Of a stretch of DNA of 64,000 nt, positions 1 through 7,351 are shown piece by piece. The notes below the pieces were generated by a model. It saw only the letters and a list, made by a program, of their open reading frames with translations, was not told the origin of the DNA and did not search any database. Position 1 is the stretch's first letter; each line of letters begins with the position of its first letter. Position numbers and translations under genes: made by a program. This stretch comes from Halorubrum trapanicum (GTDB lineage: Archaea; Halobacteriota; Halobacteria; Halobacteriales; Haloferacaceae). The stretch covers positions 62,001 through 126,000 of the forward strand of contig NZ_JAGGKE010000006.1 of NCBI RefSeq assembly GCF_017873555.1, read 5' to 3'.

Positions 1-165
1 ATGAACCTGTTCCAGCTCGAGATGACCGCGAAACAGCTGTTCCCGGAGCGGTTCGGGGAGTGGCCGAACTACGAACACGGCGACGACTACCCCGATATCC
101 CCGCCGACGAGCGGCTGTTCGACCGCGACGAGGTGGCCTCGATCGTCGCCGGAGGGGCGGAATGA
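1..165 (+). CDS. Iron-siderophore ABC transporter substrate-binding protein, C-terminal fragment (5' end outside window)
   Basis: Only the last 54 codons are present; the first ATG aligns with an internal residue of the homologue at 3451-4701. The tail reads NLFQLEMTAKQLFPERFGEW and ends with the ERLFDR block that closes the two full-length binding proteins in this window. The family (FepB/BtuF-like, periplasmic-binding fold type III) captures ferric siderophores outside the cell and hands them to a FecCD-type permease. Its stop overlaps the next start as ATGA, so it is translationally coupled to the flavoprotein and transport genes that follow. Confidence 0.9.
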   Translation: MNLFQLEMTAKQLFPERFGEWPNYEHGDDYPDIPADERLFDRDEVASIVAGGAE

Positions 166-1202
166 GCGACGCCGTCGACCGCGACGTCACCGACCGCGCT
201 GCCGCCGACCGCGACGTCGTCGTGGTGGGGGGCGGCCCGGCCGGCTGCGCCGCCGCGGTGTTCGCGGCGCGCGCCGGTCTCGACGTCGTCGTCTTCGACC
301 GCGGGCGGTCGTCGCTCGTGCGCTGCGCGCACCTGGAGAACTACCCCGGATTCCCGGCCGGGATCGACGTCGGAACGCTCTCGGACCTCATGCGCGCGCA
401 GGCAGAGCGGGCCGGCTGTGCGGTCGTCGAGGACCTCGTCGAGTCCGTCGAGCGCTCGGAGGCCGACGCGGACGAGCCTGAAACCGAGCGGTTCATCGTC
501 GGCCTACAGGAGGGCGAGTCGGTCACCGCTCGTCGGGTGATCGCGGCGACGCGCTACGACGGCGAGTACCTCCGCGGACTCGACGACGACGACGCGATGT
601 TCGAGGTCCACGACCACGGCGGCGAGACGCACGAGCACTTCGACCGCGAGTACGCGGACCGCGACGGGACGACCCCCGTCGAGGGGCTGTACGTCGCGTC
701 CCCCTCGGAGGCCGACCGGCAGGCGATCACGGCCGCGGGCCGCGGCGCTCGGGTCGGAAAGAAGGTCGTCGCCGACGCCCGGATCGAGGACGGCTGGTGG
801 CCGGCGGCCGCTGAGGGCGTCGACTGGGTCCGTCGCGAGGCGGAACTCGACGACGAGTGGACCGACCGAGACCGGTGGGTCGAGTGGTTCGACGCGGAGC
901 ACGCCGACGGCCCGGTCGACCCCGACTCGGAGCGGTTCGCCCGCGTCCGCGAGGCCGCGATCGACGAGGCGCTGTCGTCGTACGTCGACGCGGACGAGGA
1001 GGCGGCCCGCGCCGCGGCCGGCCACCGCGCGCTCGCCGAGCGCCTCGATCCCGAGGCGGTCGTCGACGCCCACGGGACCGACGCGCTGCTCGACGCGATG
1101 GACGACGAGGTGATCGCCGCGTACGCGGCCGGTGACGGGTCGAACGCCGGAGGCGACACCGACGACACCGACGCCGAGCCGGTGGACGGAGGGCGGCGAT
1201 GA
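162..1202 (+). CDS. Thioredoxin-reductase-like FAD flavoprotein inside the siderophore uptake operon
   Basis: A 346-residue protein with a GGGPAG dinucleotide-binding motif at residues 23-28 and a closing FAD-domain segment (GLYVAS...AAGRGARVGKK, residues about 176-201). The layout recalls thioredoxin reductase, but the redox-active CxxC and most of the NAD(P)H domain that should lie between these segments are missing. About 120 charged residues follow with no motif I recognise. I chose the ATG at 162 because it overlaps the upstream stop (ATGA); frame continues further upstream but would overlap the binding protein. It also overlaps the permease start by ATGA. Its position suggests a role in iron release from siderophore (ferrisiderophore reductase) or siderophore modification; this is inference. 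Confidence 0.8.
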   Translation: MSDAVDRDVTDRAAADRDVVVVGGGPAGCAAAVFAARAGLDVVVFDRGRSSLVRCAHLENYPGFPAGIDVGTLSDLMRAQAERAGCAVVEDLVESVERSEADADEPETERFIVGLQEGESVTARRVIAATRYDGEYLRGLDDDDAMFEVHDHGGETHEHFDREYADRDGTTPVEGLYVASPSEADRQAITAAGRGARVGKKVVADARIEDGWWPAAAEGVDWVRREAELDDEWTDRDRWVEWFDAEHADGPVDPDSERFARVREAAIDEALSSYVDADEEAARAAAGHRALAERLDPEAVVDAHGTDALLDAMDDEVIAAYAAGDGSNAGGDTDDTDAEPVDGGRR

Positions 1203-2398
1203 GCGGCGGGGAATCGACGACCGGCGGGGAGGGGCGGACCGTCGGCGGCGGCTCTCCGGCTCGGCGCCCGGCCGAAGGCGGTCGGCTCGGGTGGCTGTTC
1301 GACCCCCGGCTCGTAACGGTCGCGGCGGGAAGCCTCGTCCTGGTCGCCGTCGCGGGACTCGTCCAGGTGAGCTTCGGGGCGTACTCGATGACGGTCGGAC
1401 AGGCGTGGCGGGCCGTCCTCGACCCCGCCGTCCTGTTCGACCCGCGGTGGTTCCTCAACTTCCTCCTCGGCGAGGAGCTGATGCGGACGGTCACGGGGTT
1501 CCAGGGCGAGCTGCCGCAGCTCGCGCGCGAGACGCTCATCGTCTGGAACATCCGGCTGCCGCGGGTGCTCGTCGGCGTCGTCGTCGGGATGAACCTCGCC
1601 GTCTCGGGCGCCATCTTCCAGGCGGTGACGCGGAACGAGCTCGCCAGCCCGTTCATCCTCGGCGTCTCCTCCGGCGCGGGGCTGATGATCCTGCTCACGC
1701 TCGTGGTGTTCGGGAGTCTCTCGGCGTTCCTCCCGATCATCGCGGCGCTCGGCGGGGCGGTGGCGTTCCTGATCGTGTACGCCATCGCGTGGAAGAACGG
1801 GACCAGCCCCGTCCGGCTCGTGCTCGCGGGCGTCATCGTCGGGACCGTCTTCACAAGCCTCCAGACGGGGCTGTTCTTCTTCGCGGACGACATCAGCGTC
1901 GTCCAGTCGGCGATCCAGTGGACCACCGGCTCGCTGACGGGGACCGACTGGGAGCAGGTCCGGATGGCGCTCCCGTGGACGGTCGTGGCGGTGGTGCTCT
2001 CGCTCGCGGGGTCGCGGCAGCTGAACCTCCTCCTCCTCGGCGAGCAGACGGCGAAGTCGCTGGGGATGTCGATAGAGCGGGTTCGGTTCGCGCTCTCCGG
2101 CGTCGCCGTGCTGGCGGCGGCCGCCAGCATCGCGGTGGCGGGCATCGTGAGCTTCGTGGGGCTCATCGTCCCCCACGTGGTCCGGAACCTCGTCGGCAGC
2201 GACTACAAGCGGGTGATCGTCGGCTGCCTGTTCGTCGGCCCGGCGCTGATGGTCGGCGCCGACGTGGGCGCGCGCCTCGGGATGAGCGTGCTGACCGGCG
2301 CGGACTCGCAGATCCCGGTGGGGATCGTCACCGGGCTGGTCGGCGGGCCGTACTTCCTGTACCTGATGCGGCGACAGCAGAACATGGGTGACCTCTGA
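1199..2398 (+). CDS. FecCD-family iron-siderophore ABC transporter permease
   Basis: A 399-residue polytopic membrane protein of the BtuC/FhuB/FecCD family, which forms the transmembrane channel for ferric siderophores or cobalamin. After a Gly/Ser-rich cytoplasmic lead of about 35 residues come hydrophobic helices. Family-typical segments include NIRLPRVLVGVVVG, TRNELASPFILGVSSG, the SPVRLVLAGV region, and the C-terminal FVGLIVPHVVRNLVG that contacts the ATPase. The start overlaps the flavoprotein stop, and the ATPase start follows directly after its stop, so all are one operon. The closest relative in the window is the permease at 37015-38127. Confidence 0.95.
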   Translation: MSGGESTTGGEGRTVGGGSPARRPAEGGRLGWLFDPRLVTVAAGSLVLVAVAGLVQVSFGAYSMTVGQAWRAVLDPAVLFDPRWFLNFLLGEELMRTVTGFQGELPQLARETLIVWNIRLPRVLVGVVVGMNLAVSGAIFQAVTRNELASPFILGVSSGAGLMILLTLVVFGSLSAFLPIIAALGGAVAFLIVYAIAWKNGTSPVRLVLAGVIVGTVFTSLQTGLFFFADDISVVQSAIQWTTGSLTGTDWEQVRMALPWTVVAVVLSLAGSRQLNLLLLGEQTAKSLGMSIERVRFALSGVAVLAAAASIAVAGIVSFVGLIVPHVVRNLVGSDYKRVIVGCLFVGPALMVGADVGARLGMSVLTGADSQIPVGIVTGLVGGPYFLYLMRRQQNMGDL

Positions 2399-3355
2399 AT
2401 GTCCACAGAACACGCGGACGCGACGGAGTCGGGCGAATCGAGCGGTGCGAACGAGATGAACGGCGCGACCGAAGCGGACGGCCCGCAGGGAACGGGCGGC
2501 GGGGACGGACAACACGGAACGAGCGGCGCGGGCGGGCAACACGGAACGGGCGGGGCGGGAGCCGCGAGCGACCTCGACGGCGAGGACCTCGTGTTGGGCT
2601 ACCCGACGGCCCCGGAGCCGGTGATCGACGGCGAGTCGATCGCGGCCGAGCCGGGCGCGGTCACCGCCCTCGTCGGCCCGAACGGCTCCGGGAAGAGCAC
2701 CCTGCTGAAGGGACTGGCGAACCAGCTCGCGCCCGAGGGCGGCTCGGTGCTGCTGGACGGGCGCGACGTCCACTCGATGGACACGAAGGCGCTCGCGAAG
2801 AAGCTCGGCCTGCTTTCACAGGAGAGCACGTCGCCGGACAGCATCACCGTCGAGGACCTCGTGTACCACGGTCGCTACCCGCACCGCGGGTTCTTCGAGC
2901 GGACGACCGCCGAGGACGCCCGCGCGGTCGAGCGCGCCATCGACCTGGCGGGCTGCGGCCACCTGCGCGACCGCGAGGTCGGCAGCTTAAGCGGCGGGCA
3001 AAAGCAGCTGGCGTGGATCGCGATGGTCTTAGCGCAGGACACCGACGTGCTCCTGCTCGACGAGCCGACGACGTTCCTCGATCTCCACCACCAGATGGAG
3101 GTGATGGAGATCATCGAGACGCTCCGCGACGAGAGCGAGGTCACCGTCGTCGTCGTCCTCCACGACATCGAACAGGCCGCGCGGCTCGCCGACCGGGTGG
3201 TCGCGCTCAAGGACGGCGAGATCCGGGCGCGCGGGCCGCCCGAGGAGATCGTCACCGAGGACCTGCTCACCGACGTGTTCCGCGTCGATGCCGAGGTCGT
3301 CGACACCGATCGCGGCCCGCGGGTGACGCCGCTCCGGGCGCGACACGAGGAGTAG
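2399..3355 (+). CDS. FecE-family iron-siderophore ABC transporter ATP-binding protein
   Basis: A 318-residue ABC ATPase. It shows Walker A (GPNGSGKST), a Q-loop region (LLSQES), the LSGGQKQ signature, Walker B (DVLLLDEPTT) and the switch His in VLHDIEQA. It powers import through the permease encoded just upstream. The ATG follows the permease stop with no gap. The first 58 residues or so are a low-complexity Gly/His/Asn extension with repeated GGxGQHGT units; the homologue at 38127 has an acidic extension instead. The cobalamin importer ATPase BtuD is an alternative family label, but the iron boxes nearby favour iron. Confidence 0.95.
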   Translation: MSTEHADATESGESSGANEMNGATEADGPQGTGGGDGQHGTSGAGGQHGTGGAGAASDLDGEDLVLGYPTAPEPVIDGESIAAEPGAVTALVGPNGSGKSTLLKGLANQLAPEGGSVLLDGRDVHSMDTKALAKKLGLLSQESTSPDSITVEDLVYHGRYPHRGFFERTTAEDARAVERAIDLAGCGHLRDREVGSLSGGQKQLAWIAMVLAQDTDVLLLDEPTTFLDLHHQMEVMEIIETLRDESEVTVVVVLHDIEQAARLADRVVALKDGEIRARGPPEEIVTEDLLTDVFRVDAEVVDTDRGPRVTPLRARHEE

Positions 3356-3396
3356 CCCGGCTCGCGGCGGCGAGCAGCGCTCGGCCGCGACAGATT

Positions 3397-3448
3397 TTAG
3401 GACATCCTAAAGATCGGAACGGTTATATTGTTTTAGGTTGGCCTAAAA
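3397..3448. promoter_or_regulatory. Two iron-box palindromes and TATA box upstream of the second binding protein
   Basis: Two inverted repeats lie in the 95-base gap. TTAGGACATCCTAA is at 3397-3410 and TTTTAGGTTGGCCTAAAA is at 3431-3448. A TATA-like TTATATT is at 3423-3429. The second palindrome ends two bases before the ATG at 3451, so it covers the expected start of a leaderless transcript. TTAGG-N4-CCTAA resembles the half-sites of DtxR/IdeR-type iron boxes; repression by an iron-loaded DtxR-family protein is inferred. Confidence 0.8.
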
Positions 3449-3450
3449 GT

Positions 3451-4701
3451 ATGTCCAACGGCAACGAGGTGCCCGACGAACCGACCCGCAGAGCGTTCGC
3501 GAAGTACGGCGGTACCGTCGCTCTCGGCGGTCTACTCGCCGGCTGTACCGGCGGCGGTGCCGAGTCCGACGGGAGTGACGGCGGCGCGAGCGACGGCAAC
3601 TCGACCGACGACGGCTCGACCGACGGCGGCGACTCGGAGGAGTCCGCGGACGACGCCGGCGACGGGAGCTACACCGCGTCCATCTCGCCGGTGGGCGAGG
3701 TGACGTTCGAGTCGCCGCCGGAGACGGTGTTCACGCGGCTCACCCACCACGCCGACATGGCGTTCGCGCTCGGTCGGAGCGACGGGATCACCGCGATGCA
3801 CGCGCCCGACTACTACGACGCGCTCTGGAACCAGTACGTCGAGCGCCTGCCGGGCGTCTCGCTCGACTGGTCGGGACTCTACTCCTCGTGGGAGCCGGAC
3901 AAGGAGAAGCTGTACGAGCTGGACAGCGACATCCACCTCGCGGACCCGGCGTGGGTGACGCAAGTCGAGGGGTGGGACCGGTCCGACATCGACGAGATCG
4001 CGGAGAACGTCTCGCCGTGGTTCGGGAACTCTCTCAGCGACCGCCACCAACCGCCCGCGGAGGAGTGGGCCGACGGCTACGAGTACTACGGGCTGTGGGA
4101 GCAGTTCGAGCGCGTCGCCGAGGCCTTCCAGGAGCGCGAGCGCTACGAGGCGCTCGCCGAGGTCCGCGAGGGACTCTTATCGACGATCGAAGACGGGCTG
4201 CCGACGGAGTCGGAGCGGCCGGACGCGGTGTTGATCTCCTCCGGTGACATGGAGACGGTGTACGCCTACACGCTGGACAACCCGGGATTCCTCACCTCGC
4301 ACACGCGGCCGCTCGCTCCGAATCCCGCCTTCGGCGGGTCCGTCGAGTCCGGCGCGACGGTCGACTTCGAACAGCTGCTCGAGGCCGATCCCGACGTGAT
4401 CCTCTTCCTCGGCGGGATGCAGCCCGGCACGAGCATGGCCGAAGTTCGGTCGACCCTGGAGAACGACCCCGTCGCCTCGGAGGTCACGGCGGTCCAGAAC
4501 GGGCGGGTCCACCCGCAGGGCGCCCGGTATCAGGGACCGATCCTCAACCTCTTCCAGCTGGAGATGACCGCGAAGCAGCTGTATCCCGACGAGTTCGGCG
4601 CGTGGCCGACCTACGACGAGGGACCGTACCCGGAAATCCCGCAGGAAGAGCGGCTGTTCGACCGGCAGCGGGTCGCGGACGCGATCAACGGGGACCTGTA
4701 G
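3451..4701 (+). CDS. Iron-siderophore ABC transporter substrate-binding lipoprotein (Tat-exported)
   Basis: A 416-residue binding protein. The N-terminus carries a twin-arginine signal (TRRAFAKYGG) and a lipobox (LLAGC, Cys32), so it is probably exported folded and lipid-anchored. An Asp/Ser/Gly linker to about residue 70 precedes the two-lobe binding domain. I chose the ATG at 3451 because it is the first Met before the Tat signal and sits directly after an iron box; the frame stays open far upstream only as antisense-like noise. It ends with the same FQLEMTAKQLYP...ERLFDRQRVA block as the other two binding proteins here. It probably shares the transporter encoded upstream. Confidence 0.93.
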   Translation: MSNGNEVPDEPTRRAFAKYGGTVALGGLLAGCTGGGAESDGSDGGASDGNSTDDGSTDGGDSEESADDAGDGSYTASISPVGEVTFESPPETVFTRLTHHADMAFALGRSDGITAMHAPDYYDALWNQYVERLPGVSLDWSGLYSSWEPDKEKLYELDSDIHLADPAWVTQVEGWDRSDIDEIAENVSPWFGNSLSDRHQPPAEEWADGYEYYGLWEQFERVAEAFQERERYEALAEVREGLLSTIEDGLPTESERPDAVLISSGDMETVYAYTLDNPGFLTSHTRPLAPNPAFGGSVESGATVDFEQLLEADPDVILFLGGMQPGTSMAEVRSTLENDPVASEVTAVQNGRVHPQGARYQGPILNLFQLEMTAKQLYPDEFGAWPTYDEGPYPEIPQEERLFDRQRVADAINGDL

Positions 4702-4878
4702 ATGCGCGCCCGCGAGTGGGCCGTCGCGGCGACCTCCGGCGACCCGACCGACTACGACGTGCCGGCGCTGCCGACGTGGCGCGTCGAGCGCGGCGAGGGC
4801 GGCGACGTGGCGTTCGCCTCGGCCGACGGCGACGAGCCGTTCATCGCCGCCGCCAACCCGGTCCGGGTGCGCCGATGA
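4702..4878 (+). CDS. Small conserved-looking protein, 58 residues, function unknown
   Basis: An open frame of 58 codons whose ATG directly follows the TAG of the binding protein. It begins MRAREWAVAATSGDPTDYDV and ends with NPVRVRR. The composition is acidic with a basic tail, no Cys and no membrane segment. Codon use is strongly GC-biased at third positions, as in neighbours, which argues that it is real. It lies between the binding protein and the haloarchaeal gene at 4965 and could be co-transcribed with the binding protein. I assign no function. Confidence 0.6.
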   Translation: MRAREWAVAATSGDPTDYDVPALPTWRVERGEGGDVAFASADGDEPFIAAANPVRVRR

Positions 4879-4964
4879 CCGGAGCGCTCACAATCCCCCG
4901 AATTCGCCCCACTTCGGGGCCGTAACCCCGTCAAACGCGGTTCCCCGCCCGTGAGGACACCACC

Positions 4965-6059
4965 GTGATCGGAACCACGCTACTCGACATCGCGGACCAC
5001 ATCGAATCGCTCGCGGTCGCGGACGGCGAGTTCTCGCTCGTCTGCGCGCGCTACGGTGACCGACCGGTCCCCGCCGCGGGGCTGCGGTTCGACAGCCGCG
5101 AGACGGCCCGTGCGGCGGCCCGCGCGACGGAGCAGTACCGCGACGCGCTCCGCCGGTACGACCCCCAGCTCCCCTTCTACGACATCGTCGTCAGACAGGA
5201 GTTCGTCGAGTCAGAGCCGGGGTCGGCTGGCGTTCGGGCCGCTGACGCCCCGCGTTTCGTCCCGGACGGCGCCGACCGACCGACGGACGAACTCGCCGAC
5301 CGCGTCGTCGACGGCGACGCGGTCGGTCCCTCGCGAGGCGGTCGTTCGAGCGACGGTGATCGCGGCGACGACGCGGGGTCGGCGATCCCTCGGCTTCCCG
5401 GCCGCCCGCCGGAACGCGGCCGGCGCCGCGACCGCGTCGAGTTCTGCCACGCCGCGGCGGCGGCGACGTTCGAGGCGCTCTCCGCCGGTGGCCACGACCG
5501 CGCGGAGTCGGCCGTGATGGACGCGTACTTCGCGTTCGCCGAGCGGCTCGCGGACCCCGACGACCTCTGTCTGTGTCTCCTCGAAGCGATGGCGGCGGCG
5601 CTCGAACGCCACCTCGATCCGGGAACGCAGGCGGCGGTGCTGTCCGCGGCCGCCGAGCGGCTCCCAGACCTCCCAGAGCCGCCCGCGTCGGACCCGCCGA
5701 AACCGTCCGACTCGGACCCGGTGACCGCCGCGTTCGACCGCCTCGCGGCGGTCGGTCTCGTCGACGGGTACGAACGACTCGACGACGCGGAACCGGTCCC
5801 GGGATCGGGAGCCTCGGCCGCGGACGACGCGGCGGTCCGCGTCTCCGGCTACGCGCTGTCGCCGACCGAGGGGCGAGTCCCGACGCTTCCGCTGGCGCTG
5901 GAGGTGTGTCGCCGCGACCCCCGCGGGCGGATCGCCGGGGTCGCCCTCCTCCCGGACGGCGGCGACCCGAGCGGTCCGGACTGGCGGTTCCGGATCACGC
6001 CGGACGCCCCCGACCGCGACGGCGGTCCGGTGAGCGCGCCGATTCCGCCCGAGGACTGA
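4965..6059 (+). CDS. Haloarchaeal conserved protein of unknown function (364 aa)
   Basis: The gene starts with GTG at 4965. The N-terminal 80 residues (MIGTTLLDIADHIESLAVADG...ETARAAARATEQYRDALRRYDPQLPFYDIVV) look like a compact domain I have seen in haloarchaeal proteins of unknown function. A disordered acidic/Arg-rich linker (about residues 90-150) follows, then a helical domain (VEFCHAAAAATFEALSAGGHDRAESAVMDAYFAFAERLADPDDLC) and a C-terminal beta-rich part. There are no membrane segments or catalytic motifs. It runs in the same direction as the iron operon after an 86-base gap that contains a small GCCCC/GGGGC hairpin (about 4906-4920). Confidence 0.75.
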   Translation: MIGTTLLDIADHIESLAVADGEFSLVCARYGDRPVPAAGLRFDSRETARAAARATEQYRDALRRYDPQLPFYDIVVRQEFVESEPGSAGVRAADAPRFVPDGADRPTDELADRVVDGDAVGPSRGGRSSDGDRGDDAGSAIPRLPGRPPERGRRRDRVEFCHAAAAATFEALSAGGHDRAESAVMDAYFAFAERLADPDDLCLCLLEAMAAALERHLDPGTQAAVLSAAAERLPDLPEPPASDPPKPSDSDPVTAAFDRLAAVGLVDGYERLDDAEPVPGSGASAADDAAVRVSGYALSPTEGRVPTLPLALEVCRRDPRGRIAGVALLPDGGDPSGPDWRFRITPDAPDRDGGPVSAPIPPED

Positions 6060-6127
6060 CGGTCGTCGGGAGCCATACGACTGTCGTCGCGCGTCTCGGG
6101 GGAGCTCCGGCGCACTCCGGCGTGCTC

Positions 6128-7189
6128 TCACTCGTCGTCCGGCTCGATCCGGGCGAGGTCGGCCTCGACGTCCTCGACGAACGCGCCCTGTCCGCCGACA
6201 GTGACCTCGCCGTCGTCGGTCTCGACGACGAGCGAGTGCTCGACCGGGAACTCGTTGTTCGTCGGCTCCACCATCCCCTGTCTCGTCTCGACGACGCGGC
6301 CGACGATTTCGGCCGGTTCGTCGTCGTCGGTCCACCGACCGCCGACGGTCACCCGAGGCGGGTCGCCGGCGCGGAGCCGGAGGGTCGCCTGGAGGACGGT
6401 GTGTCTGAAGTTCGTGTACTCGGCCGGGAGCGGCGCCGAGTCGGCGACGAGGACCTCGGTCGCCGCGGGCCAGTAGTTCCCGAGGAACGAGCCGACGATC
6501 ACCGGCGCGAGCTGCTCTTGGGCGAAGGCGATGGCCTGCCGGTCGGTGGTCGACCGGCGGAGGAGCTCCGGCGGGGCGACGACGCCGGCCGCGGAGTCGA
6601 CGGTGAGGAGCGTCGGCATCGCCTCGCCCCAGCTCCGGACGACGTTGGCGACTCCCGACAGCGCGGGGTCGTCCGCGTCGAGGTCCGCGTCGGCGTCGGA
6701 GACGACGAGTAAGACGAGCACGCCGCGGTCGACCGCGTCCGCGAGCGCGTCCCTGACCTCCGGGACCTGTCCGGCGGTGAGCGACAGCGTCACCTCGGAC
6801 TCGGCGTCCGAGAGCAGCGAGCGCATCCGCTTGAGGACGGTGACCCGCGATTTGATCACCTCGAACTGCTCGGCCTGTCGCTCGACGCGGGAGTACCGCT
6901 CCGCCAGCCCGGGCCGCATCGCGTCGACGTCGGACCGGAGCCGCTCTATCACCTCGTCCGGCGGGTTCGCGCGGATCGTCGTCGGCACGACGTGGTCGTT
7001 CACCTCGACGAAACCGCGCTCCGCCAGCGACTCGCTCACGCTGTAGACGTACCGCTTCGAGACGCCCGCCGCGTCGGCGACGGTGCTCGCCTTCGCCTCG
7101 CCGTGTTCGAGCAGACTGAGGTAGGTGTCGACCTCCTTGTCGGAGAGTCCGAACCGACGGAGGAGGTCGGTCAGCGTCCGGTCGTCCAT
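6128..7189 (-). CDS. trmB: TrmB-family transcriptional regulator
   Basis: A 353-residue protein with an N-terminal winged helix (residues about 1-70: LLRRFGLSDKEVDTYLSLLEHGEAKASTVADAAGVSKRYVY) and a linker helix. A C-terminal TrmB-type ligand domain includes TVGGRWTDDDEPAEIVGRVVETRQG. TrmB proteins bind sugars and switch sugar uptake, glycolysis and gluconeogenesis genes. I chose the Met at 7189 (MDDRTL) because a TATA box at 7211-7220 is then about 27 bases upstream, as in leaderless haloarchaeal genes; an in-frame Met eight codons earlier would overlap that box. It is adjacent to amylase and glucoamylase genes, which makes them likely targets. Confidence 0.9.
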   Translation of the reverse strand: MDDRTLTDLLRRFGLSDKEVDTYLSLLEHGEAKASTVADAAGVSKRYVYSVSESLAERGFVEVNDHVVPTTIRANPPDEVIERLRSDVDAMRPGLAERYSRVERQAEQFEVIKSRVTVLKRMRSLLSDAESEVTLSLTAGQVPEVRDALADAVDRGVLVLLVVSDADADLDADDPALSGVANVVRSWGEAMPTLLTVDSAAGVVAPPELLRRSTTDRQAIAFAQEQLAPVIVGSFLGNYWPAATEVLVADSAPLPAEYTNFRHTVLQATLRLRAGDPPRVTVGGRWTDDDEPAEIVGRVVETRQGMVEPTNNEFPVEHSLVVETDDGEVTVGGQGAFVEDVEADLARIEPDDE

Positions 7190-7210
7190 ACGAACGCCTC
7201 TTCCGAGCGA

Positions 7211-7220
7211 CACTTATAAG
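7211..7220 (-). promoter_or_regulatory. TATA box of the TrmB-family gene
   Basis: CACTTATAAG (CTTATAAGTG on the coding strand) is centred about 27 bases upstream of the ATG at 7189. This fits the standard position for a leaderless archaeal transcript and supports the chosen start. Confidence 0.7.
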
Positions 7221-7285
7221 GGTCGGTCCGCGAGCGTCCGCGGAGACGACGACCCGGCCGACCCCCTCGCCGCGGTCCCCGGTGC

Positions 7286-7348
7286 CCTCGCCGCACTCCC
7301 GGACGACCTCGCCGCACTCCCGGACGACCTCGCCGCGCTCCCGGCCCG
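7286..7348 (+). repeat. Three tandem 21-bp units between the regulator and amylase genes
   Basis: The unit beginning CCTCGCCGCACTCCC and ending GGACGA occurs at 7286-7306 and 7307-7327, with a degenerate third copy at 7328-7348. It lies just past the amylase stop codon (7352, minus strand) in the gap to the regulator. It may be slippage-prone remnant coding sequence or linker; no function is visible. Confidence 0.7.
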
Positions 7349-7351
7349 CGG

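Noticed and set aside
7286-7348. CRISPR-like repeats
   Set aside because: Three head-to-tail 21-bp units without spacers; no spaced repeats were seen anywhere in the window.
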